64,000 nt of DNA from Acidimicrobiales bacterium (GCA_034521975.1 JAXHLR010000005.1:1-64000); one strand, 5' to 3'. Positions 8,796 to 17,674 are shown, counted from the stretch's first letter. Notes: generated from the sequence alone by a model not told the origin. Translations and numbers: made by a program.

Positions 8796-9602
8796 ATGAG
8801 CACCACGTCGAACAGCCAGCAGGAGGATCGGGACACAACGATCGCCCGCAGCGTGGTCTATGGCTTGCTCAGCCGGGCACTCGCCCACCCGAGCGAGGCC
8901 CGGTTGGCCGAGCTGCGAGAGACGGTCGGCCCGCTGGCCGCGCTGATCGTGATCGACGACCCGCAGCTCGGGCCCATGGTCGGTGACCTGCTCTCGATGT
9001 TCGATCGTCCGGCCGCGCAGCTGCGCCGCGCCCACACGTTGACCTTCCCGCCCATCGACTCCCGCGATCACCCGCCCTACGAGAGCGCCTATGTGTCGAG
9101 CGACATCTTCGTGCAGACCGACGTGATGGCCGACATCGGGGCCTTCTACCGTGCTCACGGTCTGCGTGCGGGTGGCGGTGAACCCGAGCGACACGACCAC
9201 ATCTGCACCGAGCTCGAGTTCATGGCGTTCATGGCCCACAAGCAGGTCTGTGCCATCGACGAGCTCGGTGCCGATGAGGTCGAGGAGTGCCACCGCACCC
9301 AAACCACGTTTCTGCGTGATCACCTCGGCCGGTGGGCCGTCGCCTTCGGTGACCGCCTCGCCATCTCCGCAGCCGACGAACCCTACCGCCTGCTCGGGCG
9401 ACTGCTCCGGACGTGGATCGAGTTGGACTGCACCTTGCTCGCGGCAACACCCGAGGCCTACCTCGACCGACCCCATCCACCGATCCCACCCGACGACGGG
9501 ACCTGTGGGTTCGAGGAGGCCGAGTGCAGCGACATCGATCCGATGCCATCGGCGCCGGCCACCCCGGTGTCGATGCCCGGCCGAAGGGGGACATCGCGGT
9601 GA
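8796..9602 (+). CDS. TorD/DmsD-family chaperone for the molybdoenzyme
   Basis: A 268-aa, largely helical cytoplasmic protein. Features typical of the TorD/NarJ/DdhD group are the N-terminal ARSVVYGLLSRALAHPSEARLAEL segment, PPYESAYVS, and a C-terminal E-L-E-F-M-A-F-M stretch followed by DHLGRWAVAFGDRL. These chaperones hold the catalytic subunit for cofactor insertion and proof-read Tat export. The start is set by AGGAG at 8787-8791, 4 bases before the ATG. The open frame continues upstream over the beta gene, but that part is a shadow. It overlaps the gamma gene by 4 bases (GTGA). Confidence 0.85.
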   Translation: MSTTSNSQQEDRDTTIARSVVYGLLSRALAHPSEARLAELRETVGPLAALIVIDDPQLGPMVGDLLSMFDRPAAQLRRAHTLTFPPIDSRDHPPYESAYVSSDIFVQTDVMADIGAFYRAHGLRAGGGEPERHDHICTELEFMAFMAHKQVCAIDELGADEVEECHRTQTTFLRDHLGRWAVAFGDRLAISAADEPYRLLGRLLRTWIELDCTLLAATPEAYLDRPHPPIPPDDGTCGFEEAECSDIDPMPSAPATPVSMPGRRGTSR

Positions 9603-10588
9603 TCACACGCATTGCAGGAACGTCCACCGCTCGGGCCCGGTCGGTGACCGTGACCCTGGCCCTCGTGGTTGCCGCGACGTTGCAGCTCCTCGGTGCGAAC
9701 CCCGCGGTGTCGCAGTCGACCGCGGTCGAGGCGATGCAGGTCGACCAGGTCCCCGATCTCGATCCTGGTGGTTCGGTCTGGGATCGGGCTCCAATGGCGG
9801 AGGTCGCCCTCAGCGCCCAGAGCACCACCTACCCGTTCGGTGGGAGCGCACTGCCCTCGGTTCGGGTCCAAGCGGTGCACGATGGCGACGCGCTGTTCAT
9901 CCGCGTGGCGTGGCCCGACCCCACGGCCGACGAGAGCACCGTGGCGAGCGAGGACTTCGCCGACGCGGTGGCCGTTCAGTTCCCCGCAATCGCCGCGTCG
10001 ACGGCACCGCCGCTGTGCATGGGCCAGGCCGATCAAGGCGTCAACATCTGGCACTGGCGTGCCGACGGCCAGCGGGGGCTACCGAGCTCGGTCGAGGACC
10101 TCCATGTCGACGGCTACGTCGACGGCTACCCATCGACCGACGACCTGTACTTCCCTGCCCGGGCGGCCGGCAACCCCAATGCGTTGACCACCCTCGGCCC
10201 CGTGCAGGATCTCGTCGCCGTCGGATTCGGGACCCTCGGTCCTGCGACCGACCAGACAGTGACCGGCTCGGGCCGGTGGGACCGCGACGAGTGGGCCGTG
10301 GTGTTCACCAGGCCCCTCTCCTCCGCCGATGCTGAGCGACCGGCCTTCGACGTGGGGTCCACGACCGACGTCGCGGTGGCGGCCTGGGACGGCGCAGCGG
10401 GCGACCGCAACGGCCAGAAGGCGGTCTCGGCGTTTCTGCGGCTGTCGATCTCCGCCGCGGACCTGCCGGCAGCTCCGCGGAGCGATGTCGCGCTGCTCTT
10501 GATCATCGGCGCCACGGTTGCCGGCGTCGTCGCCGTCGGGTTGGGATTCACGTTCCTGCTCGAGCCGCGCGGGCAGCGCTCATCATGA
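9599..10588 (+). CDS. Ethylbenzene-dehydrogenase-type heme-b gamma subunit
   Basis: A 329-aa exported protein starting at a GTG that overlaps the chaperone stop. A signal peptide (residues about 10-40, ending GANPAVSQ) is followed by an EB_dh-type domain with the recognisable opening VWDRAPMAEVALSAQ, a core strand RVQAVHDGDALFIRVAWPDPT, and MGQADQGVNIWHWRADGQ. Heme b in this family is held by Met and Lys; I cannot assign them with certainty. A C-terminal membrane helix (LLLIIGATVAGVVAVGLGFTFLL) would anchor it. Members link type II molybdoenzymes to the quinone pool or to cytochrome c. It overlaps the next gene by 4 bases. Confidence 0.85.
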   Translation: MITRIAGTSTARARSVTVTLALVVAATLQLLGANPAVSQSTAVEAMQVDQVPDLDPGGSVWDRAPMAEVALSAQSTTYPFGGSALPSVRVQAVHDGDALFIRVAWPDPTADESTVASEDFADAVAVQFPAIAASTAPPLCMGQADQGVNIWHWRADGQRGLPSSVEDLHVDGYVDGYPSTDDLYFPARAAGNPNALTTLGPVQDLVAVGFGTLGPATDQTVTGSGRWDRDEWAVVFTRPLSSADAERPAFDVGSTTDVAVAAWDGAAGDRNGQKAVSAFLRLSISAADLPAAPRSDVALLLIIGATVAGVVAVGLGFTFLLEPRGQRSS

Positions 10589-11553
10589 CCGACATCGCAT
10601 CACCCGCAGGCCGGTCGTCGGCCGGTCTCCGCGAGGTCGAGCTCGCACGGTGGCTCGCCGGCCCTGCCCTCATCGCCGCGCTGGTCGAGCTCGCGCTGCT
10701 CCGGCTGGCGACGCGCACAGCGATCCACATCCCGGGGATCCAGGAACTTGCCGGCCCCTACCAGGTGGTGTCGTCGGTCGGTCGCTTCGCGTTCTACGCC
10801 GGTGCCGTGCTGGTCGCCGTCACCCTCGCGCTTCTCGTGCCGCTGCTCACCCGGCACGACAAGCGCGCCGAGGCCTGCGCCCTCGGCGCTGTGGTCCTGG
10901 CCGCCGTTGCCACCCGGTTCGATGTCATCACCGGAACGGCCCTCGCGGTGGTCGTCGGGGGGGCGGTGGCGGTGCTTGCCTTCGGTCTTGCCCTCGCCGA
11001 CCCGCGACTGCGCGCCTTCGTCGGCCTGTTCGGTGCTGCCTTCCTGGCTGCGGTCGCGCACGCGATCGCCCAGGACCTCTCGGGTGCGGGCAGCCTGCGA
11101 CCGAGATCGACGTCGGAGCTGTTGGCCGCGTCCGAGCTGCTGCTGCTCGTGGGCGTCGTCGCGCTCGCGCTCGTCGTGCGCACCGATGGCCGCGACCGGC
11201 TCGTGGGTGCCGGGATCGGCCTGATCGTGTTCGGCGCCCTCACCGCCAGCGCGGCGACGACCAAGATCCTCATCCTGTGGACGTTCGGACTCCCCGGCTA
11301 CCTCCCGCCTCTGTTCTACGCGGCGGCGGCCGGGTTGATGGCAGCGGTCCTGACCAGCGCGGTGCGCAGGGACCGAGCCCTCGCGATCGGTCTCGGGCTC
11401 TTGGCCGCCGGCGGGGTCGGCCTGCACAGCAGCTATCAGAGCATGCTCGTCGTCTGCGGCCTGGCACTCCTCGTCCTCCTGCCTCCTCGCCCGGTGGGTG
11501 CGGTGATCGGCACCAACGATCTCCGATCCATCGATCCCGAGGTCTCGCCATGA
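10585..11553 (+). CDS. Polytopic membrane protein of the molybdoenzyme operon
   Basis: A 322-aa protein with roughly eight or nine hydrophobic helices and short loops (for example GALTASAATTKILILWTF and GYLPPLFYAAAAGLMAAVL). I do not recognise the family. Position in the operon, with 4-base overlaps at both ends, suggests a membrane partner for electron transfer or assembly of the molybdoenzyme. No heme-binding CxxCH motif is present; several His occur near helix ends (H245-like region and GLHSSYQSM), so a heme-b role is possible but unproven. Confidence 0.65.
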   Translation: MTDIASPAGRSSAGLREVELARWLAGPALIAALVELALLRLATRTAIHIPGIQELAGPYQVVSSVGRFAFYAGAVLVAVTLALLVPLLTRHDKRAEACALGAVVLAAVATRFDVITGTALAVVVGGAVAVLAFGLALADPRLRAFVGLFGAAFLAAVAHAIAQDLSGAGSLRPRSTSELLAASELLLLVGVVALALVVRTDGRDRLVGAGIGLIVFGALTASAATTKILILWTFGLPGYLPPLFYAAAAGLMAAVLTSAVRRDRALAIGLGLLAAGGVGLHSSYQSMLVVCGLALLVLLPPRPVGAVIGTNDLRSIDPEVSP

Positions 11554-12377
11554 CCGCCCGCCACGCCGCTGCTGTCCCCGACGGGTCGACCATCGCCGGC
11601 GATCGGTTCACGCTGCGAGCGGTGGCGATGCCCACCGAGCACGGTGGTTGGAGTCTCACGCTGGAACCGGTCCTGCTCGGCCTGCTGGTGGCGTGGTCCT
11701 GGCCGGGCTTGGCGCTCGGTCTCGCGGCGATGCTTGCGTTCCTCGCTCGGACCCCGCTGAAGCTCGTCCTCGTCGATCGCTGGCGGGGACGATGGTTGGC
11801 ACGGACGAGGGTCGCCGCGCGGGTTGCAATCGTCGAACTGCTCGCCCTCGTCACCCTCGTCGCAGTCGCTGCCATCGGCGCCGACGGACGGTGGTTCTGG
11901 CTGCCGTTGATCGCCGCCGCACCGCTCGTGGCGATCGAGCTGTGGTTCGACATGCGCAGCCGTGGCCGACGACTGCTTCCCGAGCTCGCGGGCACGGTCG
12001 GCATCGGCTCGGTCGCCGCAGCGATCGCCCTACTGGATGATGCCGAGACGGCGGTGGCACTGGCCCTGTGGCTCGTCGTCGCCGCACGAGCAGCAGCAGC
12101 GATCCCCTACGCGCGGACACAGGTGTTGCGCGGGCACGACCGGCCGCACCACCTCTGGCACAGCGACCTCGCGCAAGCGCTTGCCGTCGTCGTCGCCGCC
12201 GTCGGGTGGCTGGCCGGCGCCGTTCCTCTCGCTGCCGCCCTTGCGATCGCTTGCGTCGCAGTGTTCAACCTCGGTGCTGTGCGCGCTGCGCCGCGGCCGG
12301 CCAAGGTCATTGGACTGCAGCAGATGTTCTTCGGGATCGCCGTGGTCGCCGTCACCGCCGTCGCAGTGCTCGCTTGA
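11550..12377 (+). CDS. YwiC-like membrane protein
   Basis: A 275-aa polytopic membrane protein. The PTEHGGWSLTLEPVLLGLL opening corresponds to the P-x-E-H-G-x-W hallmark of YwiC-like proteins, which in other bacteria lie beside nitrate respiration genes such as narK and narGHJI. A polar patch, YARTQVLRGHDRPHHLWHSDLAQA, sits between the later helices. The function of YwiC is not established. It closes the operon, and its 4-base overlap with the preceding gene indicates co-expression. Its presence is a modest hint that the molybdoenzyme handles nitrate or nitrite. Confidence 0.75.
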   Translation: MTARHAAAVPDGSTIAGDRFTLRAVAMPTEHGGWSLTLEPVLLGLLVAWSWPGLALGLAAMLAFLARTPLKLVLVDRWRGRWLARTRVAARVAIVELLALVTLVAVAAIGADGRWFWLPLIAAAPLVAIELWFDMRSRGRRLLPELAGTVGIGSVAAAIALLDDAETAVALALWLVVAARAAAAIPYARTQVLRGHDRPHHLWHSDLAQALAVVVAAVGWLAGAVPLAAALAIACVAVFNLGAVRAAPRPAKVIGLQQMFFGIAVVAVTAVAVLA

Positions 12378-12381
12378 CCGC

Positions 12382-12504
12382 TCAGGTGATGGCGTCGTAG
12401 ACGAGCGCCAGGACCAGCCCGTAGAGGGCGTGGCCCATGATGAACCCGACCGGGGTCATCGCTCCCCAGTTCTTGCCGAGCAGCCCGGTCCCTGCTCTCA
12501 CCAT
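12382..12504 (-). pseudogene. C-terminal fragment of a small membrane protein
   Basis: Forty codons ending in a stop at 12382, with the reading GAMTPVGFIMGHALYG followed by a hydrophobic end (LVLALVYDAIT). This glycine/histidine-containing helix pair resembles the tail of small membrane proteins often found near trehalase-like genes in actinobacteria. No matching N-terminus is present: the bases upstream belong to the GH15 relic. I read it as a leftover 3' end, though a functional 40-aa protein cannot be excluded. Confidence 0.35.
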
Positions 12505-12514
12505 TCCGGCAGCG

Positions 12515-14235
12515 TCACCCGATGTGGGCTGCGCCGGCGCGCTCGGCGACCTGGATGGCCCAGGCAGCGTTGACGAGGCCGACGTGGGTGAACGCCTGGG
12601 GGAAGTTGCCGAGCAGCGTCCCGGTCGTCGAGCCGATCTCCTCGGAGAACAGACCGACGTCATTGGCGCATGACACCATGCGATCGCAGAGCTCGCGGGC
12701 CCGTTCGGTCTCGCCGAGCAGGGCCCAGCAGTGGGCGAGCCAGAAGGTGCACATGGCGAAGGTCCCCTCGTCGCCGTCGAGATCGTCGTCGCCCCGGTAG
12801 CGGAAGACGAAGCCATGCTCATCGCTGAGCTGGTCGGCGATCGTCTCGATGGTCGATCGCATGCGGGGATCGTCGGCGGGGAGGAACCCGACGATCGCCA
12901 TCATCAGCACCGATGCGTCGAGCTCGTCGCTGTCGAAGCTCTGCACGAAGGCGCCGAGGGAGTCGTTCCACGTCCGCGCGGTGATCTCGTCGCGGATCTC
13001 CTCCCGTGCCTTCTCCCACCGCCCGATCTGGGCATCACTCGCCCCGATCGTCGCCCCGAGTGAGCAGGCACGGTCGGCGGCCACCCAGCACATGAGCTTG
13101 GAGTGGGTGAAGTGTCGCGGCTCACCGCGGATCTCCCAGATCCCCTGGTCTGGTTCCTTCCACCGCTTCACCGCGGCGTCGGCGAGATCGCCGAGGAACC
13201 CGGCGGTGCTCTCGTCGAGCTCGCCGAGCTGGGCGATGAGCTGGCAGGCGGCACCGAGGAGCTCGCCGTACACGTCGAGCTGCACCTGGTCCCATGCGCC
13301 GTTCCCGACCCGCACCGGCCGGCTCCCGTGGTAGCCCTCGAGGTGGTCGAGCTCGGTCTCGGGCAGGTGTTGCTCGCCACCCACGCCGTACATGATCCGA
13401 AGCGGGTCCCCGCTGGTCAGCCTGGTCCCGGCGGCGGTGGCGAAGAACCCGAAGAAGTGCTCCGCCTCGTCCGGGCAAGCCGCAACCCACAACGCCTCCA
13501 GCGTGAGGCTGGCATCGCGCGCCCAGGCATACCGGTAGTCCCAGTTCCGGGTCCCGCCGAGCGCCTCGGGCAGCGAGGTCGTCGGGGCCGCGACCACCGC
13601 TCCGGAGTGGCGTCAGCGTGTCGCAGCAGGTCGTCCTGCGAACGCGACTTGGGTGGCTCGGTCCACGGGTCGTGCAGGAAGAGGCCGAACGCGAGGCGCT
13701 CCCCGCCGGTGATCTCCACCGTGGCGTGCATCGTTGCCGCCTCCGGGTCGATTTCCCACCCGCTGGGGGCAGTGAGGACCGCGGCGGTGGCGCCGCCACG
13801 GGCGAGGACCCCGTCCGGGCGGTCGACAAGGTGTGGGTGCACCAGCCCGTACTCGGGTCTCAGCGCGAGGTCGGTGGCGATCGTCACCGTCCCCTCCAGG
13901 CCGGTGACGACGCGGATGATCCCGGGTGGGGCGTGCCGGCCGATGTGGTGGCCGCGCTCGTCTTCGCCGAGGGGGCACAGGTCCCACACCTCCACACGAC
14001 CGGTCTCGGTGCGCCACTCCGTGCAGACGACCATGGTCTTGCTGAGGTAGCGCCGGGATGCCATGCCGTCACCGGAGGGGGCAAGCGACCAGTGGCCGGC
14101 GTCGGGGCCGAGGATCGAAGCGAAGCTCGCGGGGGAATCGAACCGGGGAAGGCAAGCCCAGTCGACGGTCCCGTCGAGGGTGACGAGCGCGGAGCCTTGG
14201 CAGTTCGAGATCAGGGCGTGGTCCTCGATCGCTGC
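12515..14235 (-). pseudogene. GH15 glucoamylase/trehalase-type gene with out-of-frame internal deletion
   Basis: The N-terminal domain is readable from about 14235 (DHALISNCQGSALV, DWACLPRFDSPASFASIL) to 13606, and the catalytic (alpha/alpha)6 domain from 13606 to 12515 in another frame (VAAPTTSLPEALGG, NWDYRYAWARDASLTLEALW, GYHGSRPVRVGNGAWDQVQL, GLFSEEI). At the junction ...RHADAT abuts SGAVVAAPTTSLPE directly; family members carry about 35-40 further residues there, including an R-S-A/L-L-x-L-K segment. So this is a deletion of about 110 bases, not a single-base slip. No in-frame ATG, GTG or TTG start is visible upstream of the N-terminus either. The gene should be inactive unless the assembly is wrong. 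Confidence 0.8.
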
Positions 14236-14399
14236 CGACCGACCGGGCCGTGAGAGAGGGGCCCCACCACCGGTCAGCCGGTCTCGCGTGCTGCGTCGGC
14301 CTCGACCCGGAGGGTGTCGGTCCAGATCGCTCTGACCATGCCGGTGCTCCTCTGCGCTGGTGGTGGGATGGGTGCGACGGGAACCCGCCGGGCCGCCTG

Positions 14400-14594
14400 T
14401 CTGTTCCCTACCTGTTCGGCGAGATCGTCGAGGTGAAGATGCGCTACCGAGACATCGGCGGAGCGGCCGGCTTCGCTCAGGCGGTGCTCTCGGGGGTGCT
14501 GGCGAATTGGCTTGTCGGCATGGCGGCCTTCCTGGCGAGGACCATCATCAGCAAGTACATTCGAGGCCCGGAGACCGCGGGTGAGCCGCCCTGA
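14400..14594 (+). pseudogene. Possible formate/nitrite transporter fragment
   Basis: A short plus-strand frame ends at 14594 with FAQAVLSGVLANWLVGMAAF. The L-x-N-W-L-V-x-x-A core resembles the N-W-L-V-x-L-A-V-W signature of the FNT family of formate/nitrite channels, but only about 50 residues of related sequence are present; a full FNT protein is 250-290 aa. Upstream codons look non-coding. The bases around 14236-14400 hold no gene that I recognise. Treat the family call as tentative. Confidence 0.3.
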
Positions 14595-14650
14595 ACCAGG
14601 GAGCGTGCCGTCGATGCTTGGTGTCACGCCACCAGCACCCGGTTCCGAGG

Positions 14651-15163
14651 TCAGAGACCGGCGGCACGGTAGCGGCGGACCATGTCGGCGTACCCCACGT
14701 CGGTGCGGCCTCGGGCCTCGAGGCGGGCGGAGCGGGCATCGTCCAAGGGTTCGATCGTGCCCGGCACCCCTCGTACCATCGAGTGGTCCGGTACGACCAT
14801 CCGCGGCGGTACGACCGCGCCCGCTGCCACGATGCAGAACGAGCCGATCTCGGCGCCGTCGAGGATCGTGGCGTTGTTGCCGAGCAGAACGTTGTCGCCG
14901 ACCTGCCGGCAGTGCAGGACCACCCCGTGCCCCGCAGTCACGTTGTCGCCGACGACGAGGGGCTCGCCGCAGTGGACGACCGCGGCGTCCTCGATGTGGC
15001 AGTTGGCCCCGATCCGTATGGACGAGAAGTCTCCTCGCACCACGGCGGACGGCCACACGCTCGAGCCCTCGCCGATCACGACGTCGCCGATCACGAACGC
15101 CGTCTCCGCGATCCACGCGGTCCCTGCGATCCGGGGCGTGTGCTCTTCGAAGCTTCGGATCAT
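14651..15163 (-). CDS. Gamma-carbonic-anhydrase/hexapeptide-repeat protein
   Basis: A 170-aa left-handed beta-helix protein. Imperfect hexapeptide repeats run from about residue 15 to 130 (AFVIGDVVIGEGSSVW, IRIGANCHIEDAAVVHC, LVVGDNVTAGHGVVLHC). Three histidines in the pattern H...H-G-V-V-L-H match the zinc ligands of the gamma-CA/PaaY/YrdA group, and RGDFSSIRIG holds the Arg-Gly-Asp typical of it. Some members are carbonic anhydrases, others are thioesterase-linked or inactive scaffolds. It stands alone, divergent from the TetR gene. Confidence 0.88.
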   Translation of the reverse strand: MIRSFEEHTPRIAGTAWIAETAFVIGDVVIGEGSSVWPSAVVRGDFSSIRIGANCHIEDAAVVHCGEPLVVGDNVTAGHGVVLHCRQVGDNVLLGNNATILDGAEIGSFCIVAAGAVVPPRMVVPDHSMVRGVPGTIEPLDDARSARLEARGRTDVGYADMVRRYRAAGL

Positions 15164-15238
15164 GGCCGCAGGCTAGTGGTCGGATCTCGACGCGAACCGG
15201 GGCCGAGGCCTCCCGGCGTTGCAGTACCCTCGTACTCG

Positions 15239-15883
15239 ATGCTGGAGCGCGCGGCCGACGAAGCGGGTGAGCGAACCGATGCCGGCGATCCCATCCGGGA
15301 GCAGCTGCTCGACGCCGCCGCCAGGGTCTTCGCCGAGAAAGGGTACTCCGGCACCAAGATCAAAGACATCGTGAAGGCATCCGGCCTGTCGAGCGGCGCG
15401 CTCTACGGGAGGTTCTCCTCGAAGGACGAGCTGCTGGTCGAGGCCGTCATCCGCCAGGTGGAGCGAACGGCTGTCCGTCACCGGTTCGAGGGTCGCACGG
15501 TCGGTGACGTGCTCGTCGATTCGGGCCGCGCCCACGGTGCCCTCAGCGACGCCGAGGCGACCCAGCTGGAGGCCTTCATCGCCGCCAGGCGCCAGCCCCA
15601 GGTCGCCGAGGCGATCGCCGAGGCCCGCGAACAGTGGCGAGCGACCATCGCGGCCGACATGATCCGACGGGCGATCGACGACGGCACCGCCGATGCCGAT
15701 GCCGACTTTCCGTCGGTGGTCTATTTCATGGAGAGCCTGAACCTGGGACTCATGGTCCAGCGGGGTGCCGGTCAGTACGCCCCCGATGCCGAGGCGTGGA
15801 ATCGGTTCCTCGAGCGAGTGATCCGCACGATGGCCACCACGGACCACGACGCCCGCGACGAGGAGCCGACCCCGGACGACTGA
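15239..15883 (+). CDS. TetR-family regulator
   Basis: A 214-aa regulator. The HTH domain lies at about residues 20-66 (LLDAAARVFAEKGYSGTKIKDIVKASGLSSGALYGRFSSKDELL), with a typical TetR ligand-binding C-terminal domain. The open frame extends far upstream, but ATG 15239 is the first start giving a normal TetR N-terminus. About 135 bases after its stop lies a promoter with a perfect inverted repeat driving a diiron-type protein gene, which is the natural candidate target. The effector is unknown. Confidence 0.88.
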   Translation: MLERAADEAGERTDAGDPIREQLLDAAARVFAEKGYSGTKIKDIVKASGLSSGALYGRFSSKDELLVEAVIRQVERTAVRHRFEGRTVGDVLVDSGRAHGALSDAEATQLEAFIAARRQPQVAEAIAEAREQWRATIAADMIRRAIDDGTADADADFPSVVYFMESLNLGLMVQRGAGQYAPDAEAWNRFLERVIRTMATTDHDARDEEPTPDD

Positions 15884-15920
15884 CGGACCCCTCGCGGTGG
15901 TGCCCGGGGGACCCCCGCCC

Positions 15921-15950
15921 TTGACACCTGAAGAAGAATTGTTATTCTTC
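15921..15950 (+). promoter_or_regulatory. Promoter with overlapping inverted-repeat operator for the diiron gene
   Basis: A perfect -35 box TTGACA (15921-15926) is followed after 16 bases by a TATTCT -10-like box (15943-15948). A perfect inverted repeat GAAGAAT-TGTT-ATTCTTC (15933-15950) covers the spacer and the -10, where a repressor would block RNA polymerase. It stands out as an AT-rich island in GC-rich DNA. The adjacent TetR is the likely binder (inference). Confidence 0.7.
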
Positions 15951-16018
15951 GTGTCGTGCCCGACGCCCCGGCCCGGGGTGAACCGCGACCGGGGCACGAC
16001 ACGAAGGGGAGACACCTG

Positions 16019-17137
16019 ATGACCGACACAGCGGTTCCGCGGCTTCCGAGCCAGGCGGAGATGGACGGGTCGATCAAGCTGATCACCGACAACGCGCCCC
16101 GCATCTTCCTGTGGGACTACGACCGCAGCTGGGACCAGCTGGTCACCCTCTACAACAAGGCGATGGCCTCCCAGTGGAACTCGGTCACCGACCTCGACTG
16201 GGCCACCGAGGTCGATCCCGAGCGCCTCGTGGAGTCGTCGCCCCAGCAGAACCTCACGGTGGAGCTGGCGCGCGAAGCGTCGAAGATCCCCGGGTCGCCG
16301 TTCGCCTCGTGGACCGAGAAGGAGTTCACCGCGCTGGGCATCGAGCTGCTCAAGGGCTCGCTGAGCCAGTTCATGCACGGTGAGCAGGGCGCGATGATGG
16401 TGGCCGCCAAGATCGTCGAGACCGTCCCCTGGATCGACGCCAAGTACTACGCGTCGACCCAGACGATGGACGAGGCCCGTCACACCGAGGTCTTCGCCAA
16501 GTACCTCCACACCAAGCTCGGCGACGCCTACCCGATGAGCCCGTTCCTCGAACAACAGATCGACGACCTCATCAGCGACAGCCGATGGGACATCGCCTAC
16601 CTCGGCATGCAGATCGTGATCGAGTCGCTCGCCCTGGCTGCGTTCGGTTCCATGCTCCGTGCCACCGAGGAGCCACTGCTCAAGAAGCTGCTCCGCTACG
16701 TCATGGCCGACGAGGCCCGCCACGTGGCTTTCGGGGTCCTGAGCCTCGCCGAGTACTACGAGGAGCTCAGCTCGGCCGAGTTGGCCGAGCGCCAGGACTT
16801 CCTCCTCGAGAACACCGTTCGCAGCCGCCGCCGCTCGACGACCCCCGAGGTGTGGGAGCGCTTGGGCACGACCGAAGAGGCGGTGCTGCCGTCGCTGGTG
16901 GAGGCAGCCGGCAAGCTCGGCACCAACCAGTTCGCCGTGTTCCAGCGGAGCTTCTTCGCCAAACTGGTGCCCAACGTCCGCAAGCTCGGTCTGCTCGACG
17001 CCAACGACGGTCATCTGCGCAAGGAGTGGGAGGCGGTCGGGATGCTCGAGTTCGAGTTCGCCGACGACACCGGGTCTGACTACGAGGCCTACGACGCGGT
17101 GGCCGAGGACCGCGCTGCTGCAGCATCGAACACCTAG
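16019..17137 (+). CDS. Ferritin-like diiron oxygenase-type protein
   Basis: A 372-aa helical protein with two E-x-x-H-type iron motifs in DEARHTEVF and DEARHVAFG, plus upstream carboxylates in helices (SQFMHGEQGAMM and MQIVIESLALAAFG). This is the four-helix-bundle diiron arrangement of ribonucleotide-reductase-R2-like and related oxygenases. The exact reaction is unknown; relatives hydroxylate or desaturate lipids and aromatic amines. The ATG is chosen over an upstream in-frame start at 15956 because GGGGAG lies 6-10 bases before it and the promoter sits just upstream. It is probably repressed by the neighbouring TetR. Confidence 0.75.
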   Translation: MTDTAVPRLPSQAEMDGSIKLITDNAPRIFLWDYDRSWDQLVTLYNKAMASQWNSVTDLDWATEVDPERLVESSPQQNLTVELAREASKIPGSPFASWTEKEFTALGIELLKGSLSQFMHGEQGAMMVAAKIVETVPWIDAKYYASTQTMDEARHTEVFAKYLHTKLGDAYPMSPFLEQQIDDLISDSRWDIAYLGMQIVIESLALAAFGSMLRATEEPLLKKLLRYVMADEARHVAFGVLSLAEYYEELSSAELAERQDFLLENTVRSRRRSTTPEVWERLGTTEEAVLPSLVEAAGKLGTNQFAVFQRSFFAKLVPNVRKLGLLDANDGHLRKEWEAVGMLEFEFADDTGSDYEAYDAVAEDRAAAASNT

Positions 17138-17149
17138 CTGTAGTGACCA

Positions 17150-17197
17150 CGGACCTTGCTGACACGGGTCCGCTGGTGATCGACCGGTAACGGACCC
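17150..17197. terminator. Possible bidirectional terminator hairpins
   Basis: Between two convergent genes lie alternative hairpin arms: CGGACC (17150-17155) can pair with GGTCCG (17167-17172), and GGGTCCG (17166-17172) can pair with CGGACCC (17191-17197). No clear T-run follows, so this is a weak candidate. Confidence 0.3.
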
Positions 17198-17206
17198 TCG
17201 GTGCGC

Positions 17207-17674
17207 TCAGTGACCGGCGTCGACGACGGCGGCCCGACGGCCGCGCATCCAGCGAAGCCCCATGTGCGCGGCCAGCGCCACGCCCACCAGCGGGGTTCCC
17301 CAGCTGGAGTCGGTGCCCACCATGACCGCGCCGGCGGCTACCAGCAGCGTGGCGACCACGATCAGGTGCGCGAGGCGCAGCGGAGGCCACGGGCGCGAAT
17401 CGGCCACCAGCGAGGGGTCGATCTCTGCAACCCGCTCCACGACCTTGTGGGGCCGCGGAGCCACCATCACCTCGTCGCCGACGCGCACGGTCGGAACCGT
17501 CTCGTTGCCGTCGGCCACCGAGCGCACGAACGCCCGTGCGTCGGGGTCCTTCCAGATGTTGCACCACCGGGCGGAGACGCCGGCATCGCCGAGTGTGGCC
17601 CGCATTGCGGCGCAGTACCGGCAGCCGGGTCGCCAGTAGACCTCGACGGTGGGGGACGGTGGTGGTGGTGGCAT
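17207..17674 (-). CDS. Membrane-anchored glutaredoxin-like protein
   Basis: A 155-aa protein with an N-terminal glutaredoxin fold (residues about 8-85): redox motif CRYC in YWRPGCRYC, then the conserved TVPTVRVGD strand-loop that contacts glutathione or mycothiol. Two hydrophobic segments follow (LAHLIVVATLLVAAGAVMV and TPLVGVALAAHMGL). In actinobacteria such proteins are mycoredoxin-like and reduce mixed disulfides with mycothiol. It is convergent with the diiron gene and divergent from the aldehyde dehydrogenase gene. Confidence 0.85.
   Translation of the reverse strand: MPPPPPSPTVEVYWRPGCRYCAAMRATLGDAGVSARWCNIWKDPDARAFVRSVADGNETVPTVRVGDEVMVAPRPHKVVERVAEIDPSLVADSRPWPPLRLAHLIVVATLLVAAGAVMVGTDSSWGTPLVGVALAAHMGLRWMRGRRAAVVDAGH

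Noticed and set aside
14274-14336. Minus-strand MVRAIWTDTLR resembling the start of a Ku protein
   Set aside because: Only about eight residues are similar and a stop follows after 21 codons; far too short to support a Ku relic despite the interest for the LigD operon.
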